DNA of 64,000 nucleotides. It comes from Paraburkholderia sp. CNPSo 3274. Its GTDB lineage: Bacteria; Pseudomonadota; Gammaproteobacteria; Burkholderiales; Burkholderiaceae. The first letter of the stretch is position 1. Every line of letters begins with the position of its first letter. The notes beneath the pieces were generated by a model. That model did not search any database. It was given only the letters and a program-made list of their open reading frames with translations, and was not told where the DNA came from. Shown piece by piece: positions 56,540-64,000 of this stretch. The stretch is from contig NZ_JAMBPR010000020.1 of NCBI RefSeq assembly GCF_024206475.1, positions 62,001 to 126,000 on the forward strand. The letters run 5' to 3'. Position numbers and translations under genes: made by a program.

Positions 56540-57388
56540 ATGGCACGCGACACCCTCAATGCCCGCCAACCCGGCTACATCCGCATCGACGACGATACCG
56601 CGCTGCACTATCGCGACTGGGGCGAAGGCGCACCGCTCATGTTTCTCTCGGGCTGGACGCTCAACGCCGACATGTGGAACTACCAATGCGCGCCGCTCGC
56701 GGCCGCGGGTTTTCGCTGCGTGGCGTACGACCGCCGCGGGCATGGACGCTCCAGCGACCCGGGCCGCGGCTACGACTACGACACGCTCGCCGACGATCTC
56801 GAAGCCGTACTCGACGCGCGAGGCCTGGCGCGAGTCACGCTGGTCGGTCATTCGTTCGCGAGCGGCGAGATCGTGCGTTATTTGAGCCGTCACGGCTCGC
56901 GCCGCGTGGCGGGCATCGTGCTGGTTTCGCCGGCTTCGACGCCTTATTTGCTCAAGACTGCTGATAATCCCGGCGGACTCGATGCTAGCCTCTTCGAAGC
57001 GTCGATCGAAGAAATGCTCACGTCGTTTCCCGACTGGATCGAGCGGCGCGCCGAAGCCTACTTCAGCTCCGGTACTTCGCGCACGGTCATTCAGTGGACG
57101 GCCGACATGATGCTGGCCACGTCGTTTTGCGCTGCGGTACAACTGCCTCGCGTGCAGATGGCCACCGACTTCCGCCGCGAACTGGCCGCGATCGACGTGC
57201 CGGCGCTCGTGCTGCACGGCGATTGCGATGCCTCGGCGCCGCTCGAGATCACCGGACGCCCGACGGCGGCCGCGCTCGAACGCGCGATGCTGAAGGTTTA
57301 TGAGGGCGGCACGCACGGCATGTACTTCAATCACGCAGCGCGTGTGAACGACGACATACGCGCGTTCGTTACGCGGTGGCAGGCGTGA
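56540..57388 (+). CDS. Alpha/beta hydrolase
   Basis: A 282-aa alpha/beta-hydrolase of the haloperoxidase/esterase-like group. The nucleophile elbow is GHSFASG (Ser105), the acid is Asp228 or Asp230 in LHGDCDASAP, and the base is His259 in GGTHGMYF. AAGGAG lies 8 nt before the ATG. There is no signal peptide, so it is cytosolic. The substrate is unknown and the neighbours give no clue. Confidence 0.87.
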   Translation: MARDTLNARQPGYIRIDDDTALHYRDWGEGAPLMFLSGWTLNADMWNYQCAPLAAAGFRCVAYDRRGHGRSSDPGRGYDYDTLADDLEAVLDARGLARVTLVGHSFASGEIVRYLSRHGSRRVAGIVLVSPASTPYLLKTADNPGGLDASLFEASIEEMLTSFPDWIERRAEAYFSSGTSRTVIQWTADMMLATSFCAAVQLPRVQMATDFRRELAAIDVPALVLHGDCDASAPLEITGRPTAAALERAMLKVYEGGTHGMYFNHAARVNDDIRAFVTRWQA

Positions 57389-57607
57389 AACGCGACACGG
57401 CCAGGTGGCGGATACAAGTCGTAATCAGGGCCCGGCCGTTCGCGCCGGGCGCAAAGGAATAGTGCCCCTACGCCCCTCGTTTTGCAGATGACACGCGGCC
57501 GCGCGAGCTAACTCACGCGCCGCGTGCCAGGCGTACCGATGGAGTCTTCACGGCCAAGGCGCACAGCCCGTGCACCGCGAGGCCGGTCCGTCGAGAGGGG
57601 CGACATC

Positions 57608-58084
57608 ATGCGCAAACTTCTCGCCTTCACTGCGCTGGCCTGTCTGCTGGGTGCCTGCACGACACCGGTCGCGTCGCAGCAGGCCGCGGACGCATCTTAT
57701 TACCCGCCGCCGCCCAACTGCCGCACCGTCACCGGCACCGCCGAGATCGACGGCGCGCCGCAGGTGATCAGCGGGCTCGCTTGCCTGCAGCCCGACGGCA
57801 CCTGGCAGATCGTGCAGGGTAACGACGGCACGCAGGTCTACCCCGTGGCATGGACCGACGCGACGACCTGGTACGCCGGCCCATGGTACGGCTGGTGGCC
57901 GCCGGTGTTCGTGGGCGGCGCGTTCGTGTTCGTCGATCACTTCCATCACTTTCATCACATGGATCACGTCTTTCCGGGCGGCCCGCATATGCATCCGGCG
58001 CCAGGCATGCACGGCGGCTTTCATGGCGGGCACGGCGGCGTCTGGAGCGGTGCGGGTGGAATGCACGGCGGCTCTCATCGCTGA
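57608..58084 (+). CDS. His-rich lipoprotein
   Basis: A 158-aa lipoprotein. The signal with lipobox LLGAC (Cys17) starts at ATG 57608; the open frame upstream lacks a signal. The middle (NCRTVTGTAEIDGAPQVISG..., TWQIVQGND) resembles short surface-antigen-like domains. A hydrophobic, aromatic turn (WYAGPWYGWWPPVFVGG) precedes a tail in which His makes up roughly a third of the residues, with HFHHFHHMDH and repeated HGG units. Such tails often bind Ni, Cu or Zn. It ends 74 bp before a histidine kinase gene and may share its transcript. Confidence 0.8.
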   Translation: MRKLLAFTALACLLGACTTPVASQQAADASYYPPPPNCRTVTGTAEIDGAPQVISGLACLQPDGTWQIVQGNDGTQVYPVAWTDATTWYAGPWYGWWPPVFVGGAFVFVDHFHHFHHMDHVFPGGPHMHPAPGMHGGFHGGHGGVWSGAGGMHGGSHR

Positions 58085-58158
58085 AACACACCGCACGGCC
58101 CGATTGACGCACGACGAATCCTTTATGATGGAGCGCGCCTCCCTACCCGAGACGCTCC

Positions 58159-59511
58159 ATGTTTTTCGCCGCGCATTCCCTGCATCGCCGCCTGAGCATT
58201 GCGATCGGTACGCTCGCGATCCTCGTCGGCGTGCTGGGTGCACTCGGCACCTTCCTCGTCGTGCGCAGTCTCGCCGCCGAGTTCAACACGACGTTGCGCG
58301 ACGCGGCCGCGCACGTGCAGACCGGCGTGCCGCATCGCGCGATCGAGCCGCGCGGCGACAGCGAAGCCGCCGACAATTTCGTCGTGCAGATCTGGTCCGC
58401 TGACGACGGCGAGGTCCCGAGCCGCACGAGCAACGCGCGTATCGCGCTGCCGCGCGCGCAAAGCGGCTTCTCGTCCGTCGAATACGACGGCGAGTCCTGG
58501 GATGTGTTCGCGCTCGCCACCGGCGACGAGTACATTCAGGTAGCCGAGTCGCGCAGCATGCGCAATCGCAACGCCTTGCGAGTGGCGTTCTGGAGCCTGC
58601 TGCCCGTGCTTGCGCTGCTGCCGCTGCTCGCGCTCACGATCGCGGTGACGGTGCGCGTCTCGCTGCGGCCGCTGGAGCGTGTCGGGCGGCGCGCGGCGAC
58701 GGTCGATCTGCACGACCTCAAGCCGCTCGAAGTGGAGCAGGCGCCCGTCGAGTTGCGGCCCTTCGTCGAGTCGATCAATCGCATGATCGAGCGCCTTTCC
58801 GTGCTCGTGAATGCCGAGCGCATGTTCATCGCCGATGCCGCGCACGAACTGCGCTCGCCGATCTCCGCCATGCAGTTGCAGATCGACAACCTGCGCAATG
58901 CGCCGCCCGAACAGTACACGGAGCGCTTCGAGGAACTGCGCCGCGGCATCGTGCGCACCGGGGCGCTCGTTTCGCAACTGCTCGGTCTTGCACGCGCCGA
59001 AATCGGCAGCACGCAACGCGTGCTGGCGGAGGTGCCGCTCGCGCAAGTCGTCACGGACGTGCTGGCCGACCTGCTGCCGCTCGCCGACGCGCGCGGCGTC
59101 GACCTGGGCGTGACTCGCCTCGACGACGTGACGGTGCGCGCCACCGAGACCGACATGCGCGTGCTCGTGCGCAATCTCGTGGACAACGCGATTCGCTATA
59201 GCCACGCAGGCGCGAACGTGGACGTGGCGGTGCGCCGCGAGGACAAAGGCGTCGTCATTGACGTGACCGATAACGGGCCCGGCATTGCCGAGGCTGATTT
59301 GCCGCGCGTGTTCGACCGGTTTTTCCGCGCGGGTGGTCATCGGGGCGACCAGCTGGGTGAGCATGACTCGCATAGCAGCGGCCTTGGCCTCGCCATCGCG
59401 CAGGCGGTGGCGCGGAGCTATCGCGGGTGCGTGACGCTCGCGAACCGGCGCGACGGGCAAAGCGGCATCGTCGCGTGTATCGAGTTACCGCGCGAGTTGC
59501 CGCGCGAGTGA
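58159..59511 (+). CDS. Sensor histidine kinase (QseC/PmrB-like)
   Basis: A 450-aa kinase. TM1 is at about residues 12-36, a roughly 105-residue periplasmic sensor follows to about 140, then TM2 at about 142-165 and a HAMP-like linker. The H-box is DAAHELRSPISAM (His229), the N-box LVRNLVDNAIRYSH, and the G-boxes VTDNGPGIAEADL and SSGLGLAIA. All catalytic boxes are intact. It precedes its response regulator, the reverse of the more common order, and follows the His-rich lipoprotein, which could be its target or a sensory partner. Confidence 0.9.
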   Translation: MFFAAHSLHRRLSIAIGTLAILVGVLGALGTFLVVRSLAAEFNTTLRDAAAHVQTGVPHRAIEPRGDSEAADNFVVQIWSADDGEVPSRTSNARIALPRAQSGFSSVEYDGESWDVFALATGDEYIQVAESRSMRNRNALRVAFWSLLPVLALLPLLALTIAVTVRVSLRPLERVGRRAATVDLHDLKPLEVEQAPVELRPFVESINRMIERLSVLVNAERMFIADAAHELRSPISAMQLQIDNLRNAPPEQYTERFEELRRGIVRTGALVSQLLGLARAEIGSTQRVLAEVPLAQVVTDVLADLLPLADARGVDLGVTRLDDVTVRATETDMRVLVRNLVDNAIRYSHAGANVDVAVRREDKGVVIDVTDNGPGIAEADLPRVFDRFFRAGGHRGDQLGEHDSHSSGLGLAIAQAVARSYRGCVTLANRRDGQSGIVACIELPRELPRE

Positions 59512-59582
59512 GCGTCGCGCCAATCCGGCCGACGCAGGTCAGGCAAAATCCGGGGACGCATGCGAAACAAAGGACGGACACG

Positions 59583-60239
59583 ATGCGCATTCTGCTGATC
59601 GAAGACGATCTGCTGATCGGCCCCGCGCTGCTGCGCGCGTTGAAGGACGCGTCATACAGCGTCGACTGGGTGCGCACGGGCGAGAGCGGTCGCGACGCCA
59701 TTCGCGACGGCTCGTATACGGCGGTTCTGCTCGACCTGGGGCTCGGCGACATGAGCGGGCTCGACGTGCTGCGCGCTCTGCGCGAGTCGCAGGACGCCAC
59801 GCCTGTGCTCATCATCACCGCGCGCGACGACGTGGATACGCGCGTGGAAGGCCTCGATCTCGGCGCCGACGACTATCTCGTGAAGCCATTCGAGAGCAAG
59901 GAACTGCTCGCGCGCATCCGCGCCGTGGTGCGACGCAAGTCGGGCTTTGCCTCGCCGACCATGGGCAGCGGCCGCGTCACGCTCGACATGAACGCGCGCC
60001 GCCTCACGTTCGACGGCCAGTCCGACGATCTCTCCGCGCGCGAATATGCACTCATGCTCGCGCTGCTCGAGCGGCCGGGCGCGATCCTGTCGCGTCAGCA
60101 AATCGAGGAGCGGCTCTATGGCTGGGGCGAGGAAGTGGAAAGCAACGCGGTGGACGCCGTGATCTACAGCGTGCGCCGCAAGTTCGGCCACGCGGTGATC
60201 CGCAATGTGCGCGGGCTCGGCTGGGCCGTGTGCGCGTGA
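59583..60239 (+). CDS. OmpR-family response regulator (QseB/PmrA-like)
   Basis: A 218-aa regulator. The receiver has Asp8/Asp9, phospho-acceptor Asp51 (LLDLGLGD), Thr79 and Lys101. A winged-helix C-terminal domain follows (DDLSAREYALMLALLERPGAILSRQQIEERLY..., ending VRGLGWAV). ATG 59583 is the start. The open frame from 59427 overlaps the kinase gene. It is the cognate partner of the kinase 71 bp upstream. Confidence 0.92.
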   Translation: MRILLIEDDLLIGPALLRALKDASYSVDWVRTGESGRDAIRDGSYTAVLLDLGLGDMSGLDVLRALRESQDATPVLIITARDDVDTRVEGLDLGADDYLVKPFESKELLARIRAVVRRKSGFASPTMGSGRVTLDMNARRLTFDGQSDDLSAREYALMLALLERPGAILSRQQIEERLYGWGEEVESNAVDAVIYSVRRKFGHAVIRNVRGLGWAVCA

Positions 60240-60264
60240 GCGCCAGAACCACCGAGAATAAAAA

Positions 60265-60319
60265 AGCGCGCAAAAAGCTGCGCGCTGTAAAAAACGCGGC
60301 GAGCGCGGGGCTCGCCGCG
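60265..60319 (-). terminator. Two consecutive terminators for the TerB-like gene
   Basis: Reading the minus strand, stem CGCGGCGAG/CTCGCCGCG (60311-60319 with 60295-60303) is followed by TTTTTT. A second stem, AGCGCGCA/TGCGCGCT (60279-60286 with 60265-60272), is followed by another T-run. Neither has a T-run on the plus strand, so the response-regulator operon may end elsewhere or be terminated differently. Confidence 0.8.
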
Positions 60320-60359
60320 TGGGGCGATGCGCGGGGGAAGACACGCATCGCGCGCGAAC

Positions 60360-60767
60360 TTACGCCAGCAGGCGCTGCCAGGGTTCCTTCTGCCACGCAC
60401 GGCTAAGCGAGGCGAGCAGCGCGACTTCGCTTTCGGCCACGTGCCGGTCCGAATACACGGCCACATGGCACAGATTCAGCACTTCGGCACGCAGCGCGGG
60501 ATCGTCGAGCTCGCGCATCACTTGCTGCATCACGTCGGAGTCGAGCTTGCACGCATCGCTCCAGTTCAGGTGCGAAGTGGTCTGCAAGTCTTCGCACAGG
60601 CCCTTGAGGATGTCGCCGAATTCGCCGGGCGCGAGGCCGAGCCGGTCGGCAAGGCGCGCGCGATGGACTGCTGCAAGCTCCTCGCTGCTCAGGTGGCCGT
60701 CGGCGAGCAGCGCGACGGCGACGATCCGGCCCGCGGCTTGCGGGCTGTTGCAGGTATAGGTACGCAT
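60360..60767 (-). CDS. TerB-like tellurite-resistance family protein
   Basis: A 135-aa all-helical protein of the TerB/DjlA-N-terminal-like fold. The recognisable elements are AAGRIVAVALLADGHLSSEELAAVHRAR and a final helix pair with YSDRHVAESEVALLASLSRAW, where acidic residues in each half could form the family's metal site. ATG 60767 has AGAGGA upstream. The open frame to 60956 is not part of it. It is the last gene of a minus-strand group with zinc-ribbon and TerC-like genes. Confidence 0.8.
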   Translation of the reverse strand: MRTYTCNSPQAAGRIVAVALLADGHLSSEELAAVHRARLADRLGLAPGEFGDILKGLCEDLQTTSHLNWSDACKLDSDVMQQVMRELDDPALRAEVLNLCHVAVYSDRHVAESEVALLASLSRAWQKEPWQRLLA

Positions 60768-60822
60768 GTTCAGGAATCCTCTTAAAACGTGATATCGATG
60801 GAACGGTAGGCGTAGCCGTGGC

Positions 60823-61116
60823 TCAGTCGAAGATGTCCTGAAGCCACGACTTGCTGCGATGGCCATTGCCGCTGTAGCTGTCGTGAGCGCGGCGCGGGGA
60901 GTAGTCACCGTGTTGCGCGCCGTGCTTCGAACCGTGCTGGCGAAATGCCTGTGCATCGGCTTCGTTGCGATAGTGCCGGTTGCCGCTGCGTTCGATCAGC
61001 TTGTCGAGTTCGCCGCGATCGAGCCAGACGCCGCGACACTGCGGGCAGTAGTCGAGTTCGACGCCCTGACGCTCTGCGAGCGAGAGGGTGACGTCAGGGC
61101 AGTTGGGGCATTTCAT
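60823..61116 (-). CDS. TFIIB-type zinc-ribbon protein
   Basis: A 97-aa protein. Cys3/Cys6 (MKCPNCPDV) and Cys24/Cys27 (CPQCRGVWLDRGEL) form a four-Cys zinc ribbon of the zf-TFIIB type. The rest is hydrophilic and His/Ser/Gly-rich, ending SKSWLQDIFD. GGAG lies 8 nt before ATG 61116. Its role is unknown; it is a likely metal-binding or regulatory adaptor next to the TerB and TerC genes. Confidence 0.85.
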   Translation of the reverse strand: MKCPNCPDVTLSLAERQGVELDYCPQCRGVWLDRGELDKLIERSGNRHYRNEADAQAFRQHGSKHGAQHGDYSPRRAHDSYSGNGHRSKSWLQDIFD

Positions 61117-61264
61117 GATGCGCTCCGTGATGAGTGACAGGTCATCGAGGCGCTTGCCGTCTTGTGTGGAGGGCAACGCGGCCTCGATGGAAACCATCCT
61201 GGCAGGGCAAAATGAGCGAAGAATGAGGAGCGCGCGGGGCGCTCCGTTTGAGTCGGGTTCGCCT

Positions 61265-62251
61265 TCAGGACGTGCCGAGCGTCTCCTTCGGCTTCTGCGT
61301 CTTGACGAGCGAGACCACCACGCCGCCCGCGAGCAGCGCGGCGGTCACGCCAAGGCTGACCGGAGCGGGAATCTTGCCGATGATGCCCACCAGAAAGATC
61401 TTCGCGCCGATGAACACCAGTACGAGCGCGAGCGCATGTTTGAGGTAGTGGAAGCGATGCGCCATGGCCGCGAGCGCAAAGTAGAGCGCGCGCAGGCCGA
61501 GCACGGCGAAGATGTTGCTCGTATAGACGATGAACGGATCGGTCGTGATCGAGAAAATCGCGGGGATCGAATCGACGGCGAAGATCAGGTCCGCAAACTC
61601 GATCATCAGCAGCGCGAGGAGGAGCGGCGTGGCGAGCAGCGCGGGCTTGCCGGTGCGCGGATGCGCTTGCCGCACGAGGAACGCGCGGCCCTCGAGCTGC
61701 GACGTGACTGGCAGCTTGCGACGCAGCCAGCGCAAGAGGGCGCTGTCGTCCACGCCGGGCGCTTCCTTCGGGCTCAGCAGCATCTTCACGCCGGTCACGG
61801 CGAGAAATACGCCGAACACGTACAGCATCCACTCGAAGTGCGCGACAAGCGCGGCGCCGAGCCCGACCATCAATGCGCGCAGCACCAGCACGCCGACGAT
61901 GCCCCAGAACAGCACGCGATGTTGAAGCTGGCGTGGCACGGCAAGCGCGCCGAAAATCGACGCGATCACGAACACGTTATCCAGCGATAACGACTTTTCG
62001 ATCAGATAGCCGGTGATGTACTCGGTAGCTGGCTGCGCGCCGAGCTGCCACCAGACGAAGCCGCCGAACAGGACGCCCACGGCGATATAGGCGAGCGAGA
62101 GCCAAAGACTTTCGCGGATGCCGATTTCGTGGTCGTCACGGTGCAGGACGCCGAGATCGAGTACCAGCAGCACGATCACCACCGCGAGGAAGGCGATCCA
62201 GAGCCACGCGGGCTGACCGAGGAAGGAGGCTGTGGCAAACGGCGCGAGCAT
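61265..62251 (-). CDS. TerC/Alx-type membrane protein
   Basis: A 328-aa integral membrane protein of the TerC family with about eight to nine helices. The conserved acidic metal motifs EKSLSLDNVFV and FADLIFAVDSIPAI are present. Alx/TerC relatives export Mn2+ or load metalloenzymes. The start at 62251 (MLAPFATASF) gives the standard N terminus. The open frame to 62476 is non-homologous. Direct repeats lie 110 bp upstream. It is the first gene of the TerC - zinc ribbon - TerB group. Confidence 0.9.
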   Translation of the reverse strand: MLAPFATASFLGQPAWLWIAFLAVVIVLLVLDLGVLHRDDHEIGIRESLWLSLAYIAVGVLFGGFVWWQLGAQPATEYITGYLIEKSLSLDNVFVIASIFGALAVPRQLQHRVLFWGIVGVLVLRALMVGLGAALVAHFEWMLYVFGVFLAVTGVKMLLSPKEAPGVDDSALLRWLRRKLPVTSQLEGRAFLVRQAHPRTGKPALLATPLLLALLMIEFADLIFAVDSIPAIFSITTDPFIVYTSNIFAVLGLRALYFALAAMAHRFHYLKHALALVLVFIGAKIFLVGIIGKIPAPVSLGVTAALLAGGVVVSLVKTQKPKETLGTS

Positions 62252-62358
62252 GGTCGATTCTTTGAACGTGGAGGGGAAGGTGGCCCTCGTGCGCGGTTTT
62301 TGCGGGCACAGCCGGCCTACTGGGCTTGGCGCCCAAAAGGTCAAGCATAGTGGCGAAG

Positions 62359-62391
62359 AATGAGCGGCGAATGAGCGGCGAATGAGCGGTG
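62359..62391 (-). repeat. Three tandem 11-bp repeats upstream of the TerC gene
   Basis: AATGAGCGGCG occurs twice and AATGAGCGGTG once, head to tail, with no spacers. The 11-bp period is one DNA turn, so the units face the same side of the helix. They lie about 110 bp before the TerC start. Confidence 0.7.
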
Positions 62392-62445
62392 GTCGGCGCT
62401 TTCTCTCGCGCCATGTGCTGGCTTGATCCCGGTCAGGCGGCGGCG

Positions 62446-63360
62446 CTAGAACTGGTAGTTGATCGAAACGTCGCAAACGCCGCCCGTCTTCGTCTGGATG
62501 ATCGGGCTGTGCGAGGCGCTACCGAGCAAGCGCTTGATGGCGCCGTCCGCGCTCACGAACCAATGTTTGTTGACGAAGTACACCATCGTGATGCCGAAGC
62601 CGGCTGACTTGAGGCCCGCGCTCGCGTCGTACTGACGGTACCCCGATGCAGCCGCCTGCTGCGGCGTCACGCCAAACCAGCTCTGCATGTAGTTCGAGTC
62701 GGCGAAGGTGACCGAGGGGCCGGCGAACCAGTAGAAATTCTCGTTGCTGCCCGGCAACGGCATATAGGCGCCGAGGTCCGCGGTCCAGCCATTCGAGCCG
62801 CCGAAGCTGCGCGTGAAGGCCGTGCGGAACACGAGCGGAAAGTCCTTCGAAATCACATACTCGCCGGCGATTTTCAATTCTGGCGCCGGGTTAATGTTGC
62901 CCATTCCGTGCAGCCGCGTCGGATCGTCCTGGCCGCGCCGCCCGAGGTCGTAGGCCCCGGCGACGCTCACGCGCCAGTTTGGGCCCTGCAGAACGTTGCC
63001 GCCGAAGCCTTCGCCCGTCGAGCCGAACAGGATGTCCTTGTAGCGCAGGTCGATGCTCGGCCCGACCAGCGTGTGATAGCGGTCCGAGCCGTCGTAGCGC
63101 GGTTCGAAGGTCGCGCCCACGCCGAGGCGCGCCTCGAAGTCCGGACGGTTCGGCTGAAACATCTTTTCGAGCGGAATGCCTGCGGAATATTGCCATTCGC
63201 CGAGCGGCGAAGGGGTCTGCGCCTCGGCGCGCGGGGCGAGCGCGGCGAGGGCGCATGCCGCGGCGGCGAGAGACGCACGTTGCATGGCACGCGAGCGGCG
63301 CGGCGCGGTTGGGTTTTTTCGGCTTTTTCTTTGTTGCGCAGTGCGGATTGCGAGTGGCAT
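62446..63360 (-). CDS. MipA/OmpV family outer membrane protein
   Basis: A 304-aa MipA/OmpV beta-barrel. The mature part begins near QTPSPLGEWQYSAG, contains ARLGVGATFEPRYDGSDRYHTLVGP, and ends DVSINYQF with C-terminal Phe. Start 63360 is chosen because CGGAGG lies 4 nt upstream. It gives a signal peptide with an unusually long basic N-region before the hydrophobic ALAAAACALAALAPRAEA-like core. ATG 63285 would give a standard short signal peptide but lacks a ribosome site. MipA scaffolds peptidoglycan enzymes in E. coli; the role here is unknown. Confidence 0.85.
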   Translation of the reverse strand: MPLAIRTAQQRKSRKNPTAPRRSRAMQRASLAAAACALAALAPRAEAQTPSPLGEWQYSAGIPLEKMFQPNRPDFEARLGVGATFEPRYDGSDRYHTLVGPSIDLRYKDILFGSTGEGFGGNVLQGPNWRVSVAGAYDLGRRGQDDPTRLHGMGNINPAPELKIAGEYVISKDFPLVFRTAFTRSFGGSNGWTADLGAYMPLPGSNENFYWFAGPSVTFADSNYMQSWFGVTPQQAAASGYRQYDASAGLKSAGFGITMVYFVNKHWFVSADGAIKRLLGSASHSPIIQTKTGGVCDVSINYQF

Positions 63361-64000
63361 GAAGCCTCCGAGTTTGCCTGGTCGGCCGCGGCGTCGCTTG
63401 TCGAGCGTGATGTGCTCACAAAGCGGAATTCCGTGCGGCCGGGCTCGTCTCGCAAACCTCGTGCCTGGCTTGTGCATGACCGGGCGGCGTGCGCCCCGGC
63501 GACTCGCCGCGTTCGCCGGTGGCTACGGCCGTCAAACGCAGGAAACGAGCCTGAATAATCAGGATCGCTAACTGAATTGCAAGTGCTCCGGCGCACCGTT
63601 TTGGAGCGTCCTATTCGCCACAATTAAACCCTTGCGCCAATTTGCCGTTAGACAGCTATGGACGTCGGCGATGCGGCCCCCCCTGTGTCGCGGAACCCGA
63701 AGCCCATGTTTCACCGTTCTCACAGCGGTAACCAACTTGCGCCGGTCGTAGTCGGGCCGGCGCATCTCCTTTTTGCATCCCGAACCCTTGCAACGAGCGG
63801 CCGAGCGGCGCCCGCTACGGCGTGGCACAAGTGCGCGACGACATGCGCGCGCCGGGTAACGCTGATACAGGTATCGAGACTACCACCCAACTCCCTGTTT
63901 TTTATCGCTTTTTTCGGGAAAGGCCCTGTGGCGAGCGGGTTTCGCGTGGCATAATCGATTCACACCGTATTGCCCCGCAGTCAAACATTTCCCCGCACAT
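63361..64000. other. 640-bp end region with no defensible gene
   Basis: Open frames at 63568-63828 (-) and 63658-63954 (+) exist, but they lack a good ribosome site, a domain and consistent codon bias. One GC hairpin, GCGCCGG (63739-63745) with CCGGCGC (63757-63763), is followed after six bases by five T residues. A CATAAT near 63950 may be the -10 box of a gene starting beyond the window. Confidence 0.5.

Noticed and set aside
62252..62345. yybP-ykoY manganese riboswitch before the TerC gene
   Set aside because: TerC-family genes often carry this riboswitch, so the leader was read for it. The conserved GGGGAGUA loop and the paired downstream elements are absent.
63568..63954. Open frames on both strands near the right end
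   Set aside because: They lack ribosome sites, domains and biased third positions, and they overlap each other. Neither can be preferred.
1..64000. Search for CRISPR arrays, insertion sequences, integrase genes, tRNA and rRNA genes
   Set aside because: None seen on reading. No spaced repeats, transposase motifs or tRNA-like cloverleaf sequences were recognised, though a weak tRNA could be missed without a covariance search.

Overview
The window is a GC-rich chromosomal segment of a Burkholderiales bacterium, most likely Paraburkholderia, Caballeronia or Burkholderia. The basis is protein style and gene order: a trimeric porin of the Burkholderia type, Cache-domain chemoreceptors, a DUF748/AsmA-like giant protein, and the block mdh - GntR regulator - sdhCDAB - sdhE - gltA flanked by acnA and prpD. 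No rRNA, tRNA, CRISPR array, insertion sequence or phage gene was seen. It reads as stable core plus niche-specific chromosome, not a mobile island.

Layout. 1-6583 (+): a sugar-acid catabolic operon best read as non-phosphorylative L-fucose oxidation. It has an RbsC-type permease, a two-gene UxaA-type dehydratase, an aldo/keto reductase, a COG3618 lactonase, an SDR dehydrogenase and a fumarylacetoacetate-hydrolase-family enzyme. 6670-13000: mixed genes, namely a hotdog thioesterase with its own operator-like inverted repeat, a chemoreceptor, an AGE-family epimerase, an Ala-rich membrane protein, a 51-residue orphan protein behind two TAGGG-AAAA-CCCT elements, a flavin reductase and a small membrane protein. 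13214-19277: porin, a class A penicillin-binding protein, and a Cache-domain chemoreceptor. 19546-22097: a CopA copper ATPase under a well-formed CueR-type promoter. 22338-27897: a DUF1254 lipoprotein and the DUF748 protein.

27949-34106: a MocR regulator divergent from a four-gene polyamine-type ABC importer. 34167-35642: an amidase. 35763-41067 (-): a five-gene operon encoding a complete tripartite ABC exporter (TetR, HlyD lipoprotein, ATPase, ABC-2 permease, NodT-type outer membrane factor) with three successive 4-bp ATGA overlaps. 41219-41848: an orphan NarL-type response regulator. 41949-55776: the TCA-cycle block. On the minus strand are acnA, prpD, a secreted MliC-like protein, a CitE/HpcH lyase and mdh. 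On the plus strand are a GntR/UTRA regulator, sdhCDAB, sdhE and gltA. A perfect 22-bp palindrome precedes the GntR gene. 55894-60239: a VOC protein, an alpha/beta hydrolase, and a His-rich lipoprotein followed by a histidine kinase and an OmpR-type regulator. 60360-63360 (-): TerB-like, zinc-ribbon, TerC-like and MipA/OmpV genes. The last 640 bases hold no gene I can defend.

Start codons were re-chosen wherever an upstream in-frame extension ran through non-coding sequence. Each choice is explained in its entry. No entirely novel multi-gene system is proven here. The best leads are the His-rich lipoprotein with its two-component pair, the duplicated TAGGG-AAAA-CCCT promoter of the 51-residue gene, the 22-bp palindrome next to the TCA regulator, and the MliC-like secreted protein inside the TCA block.
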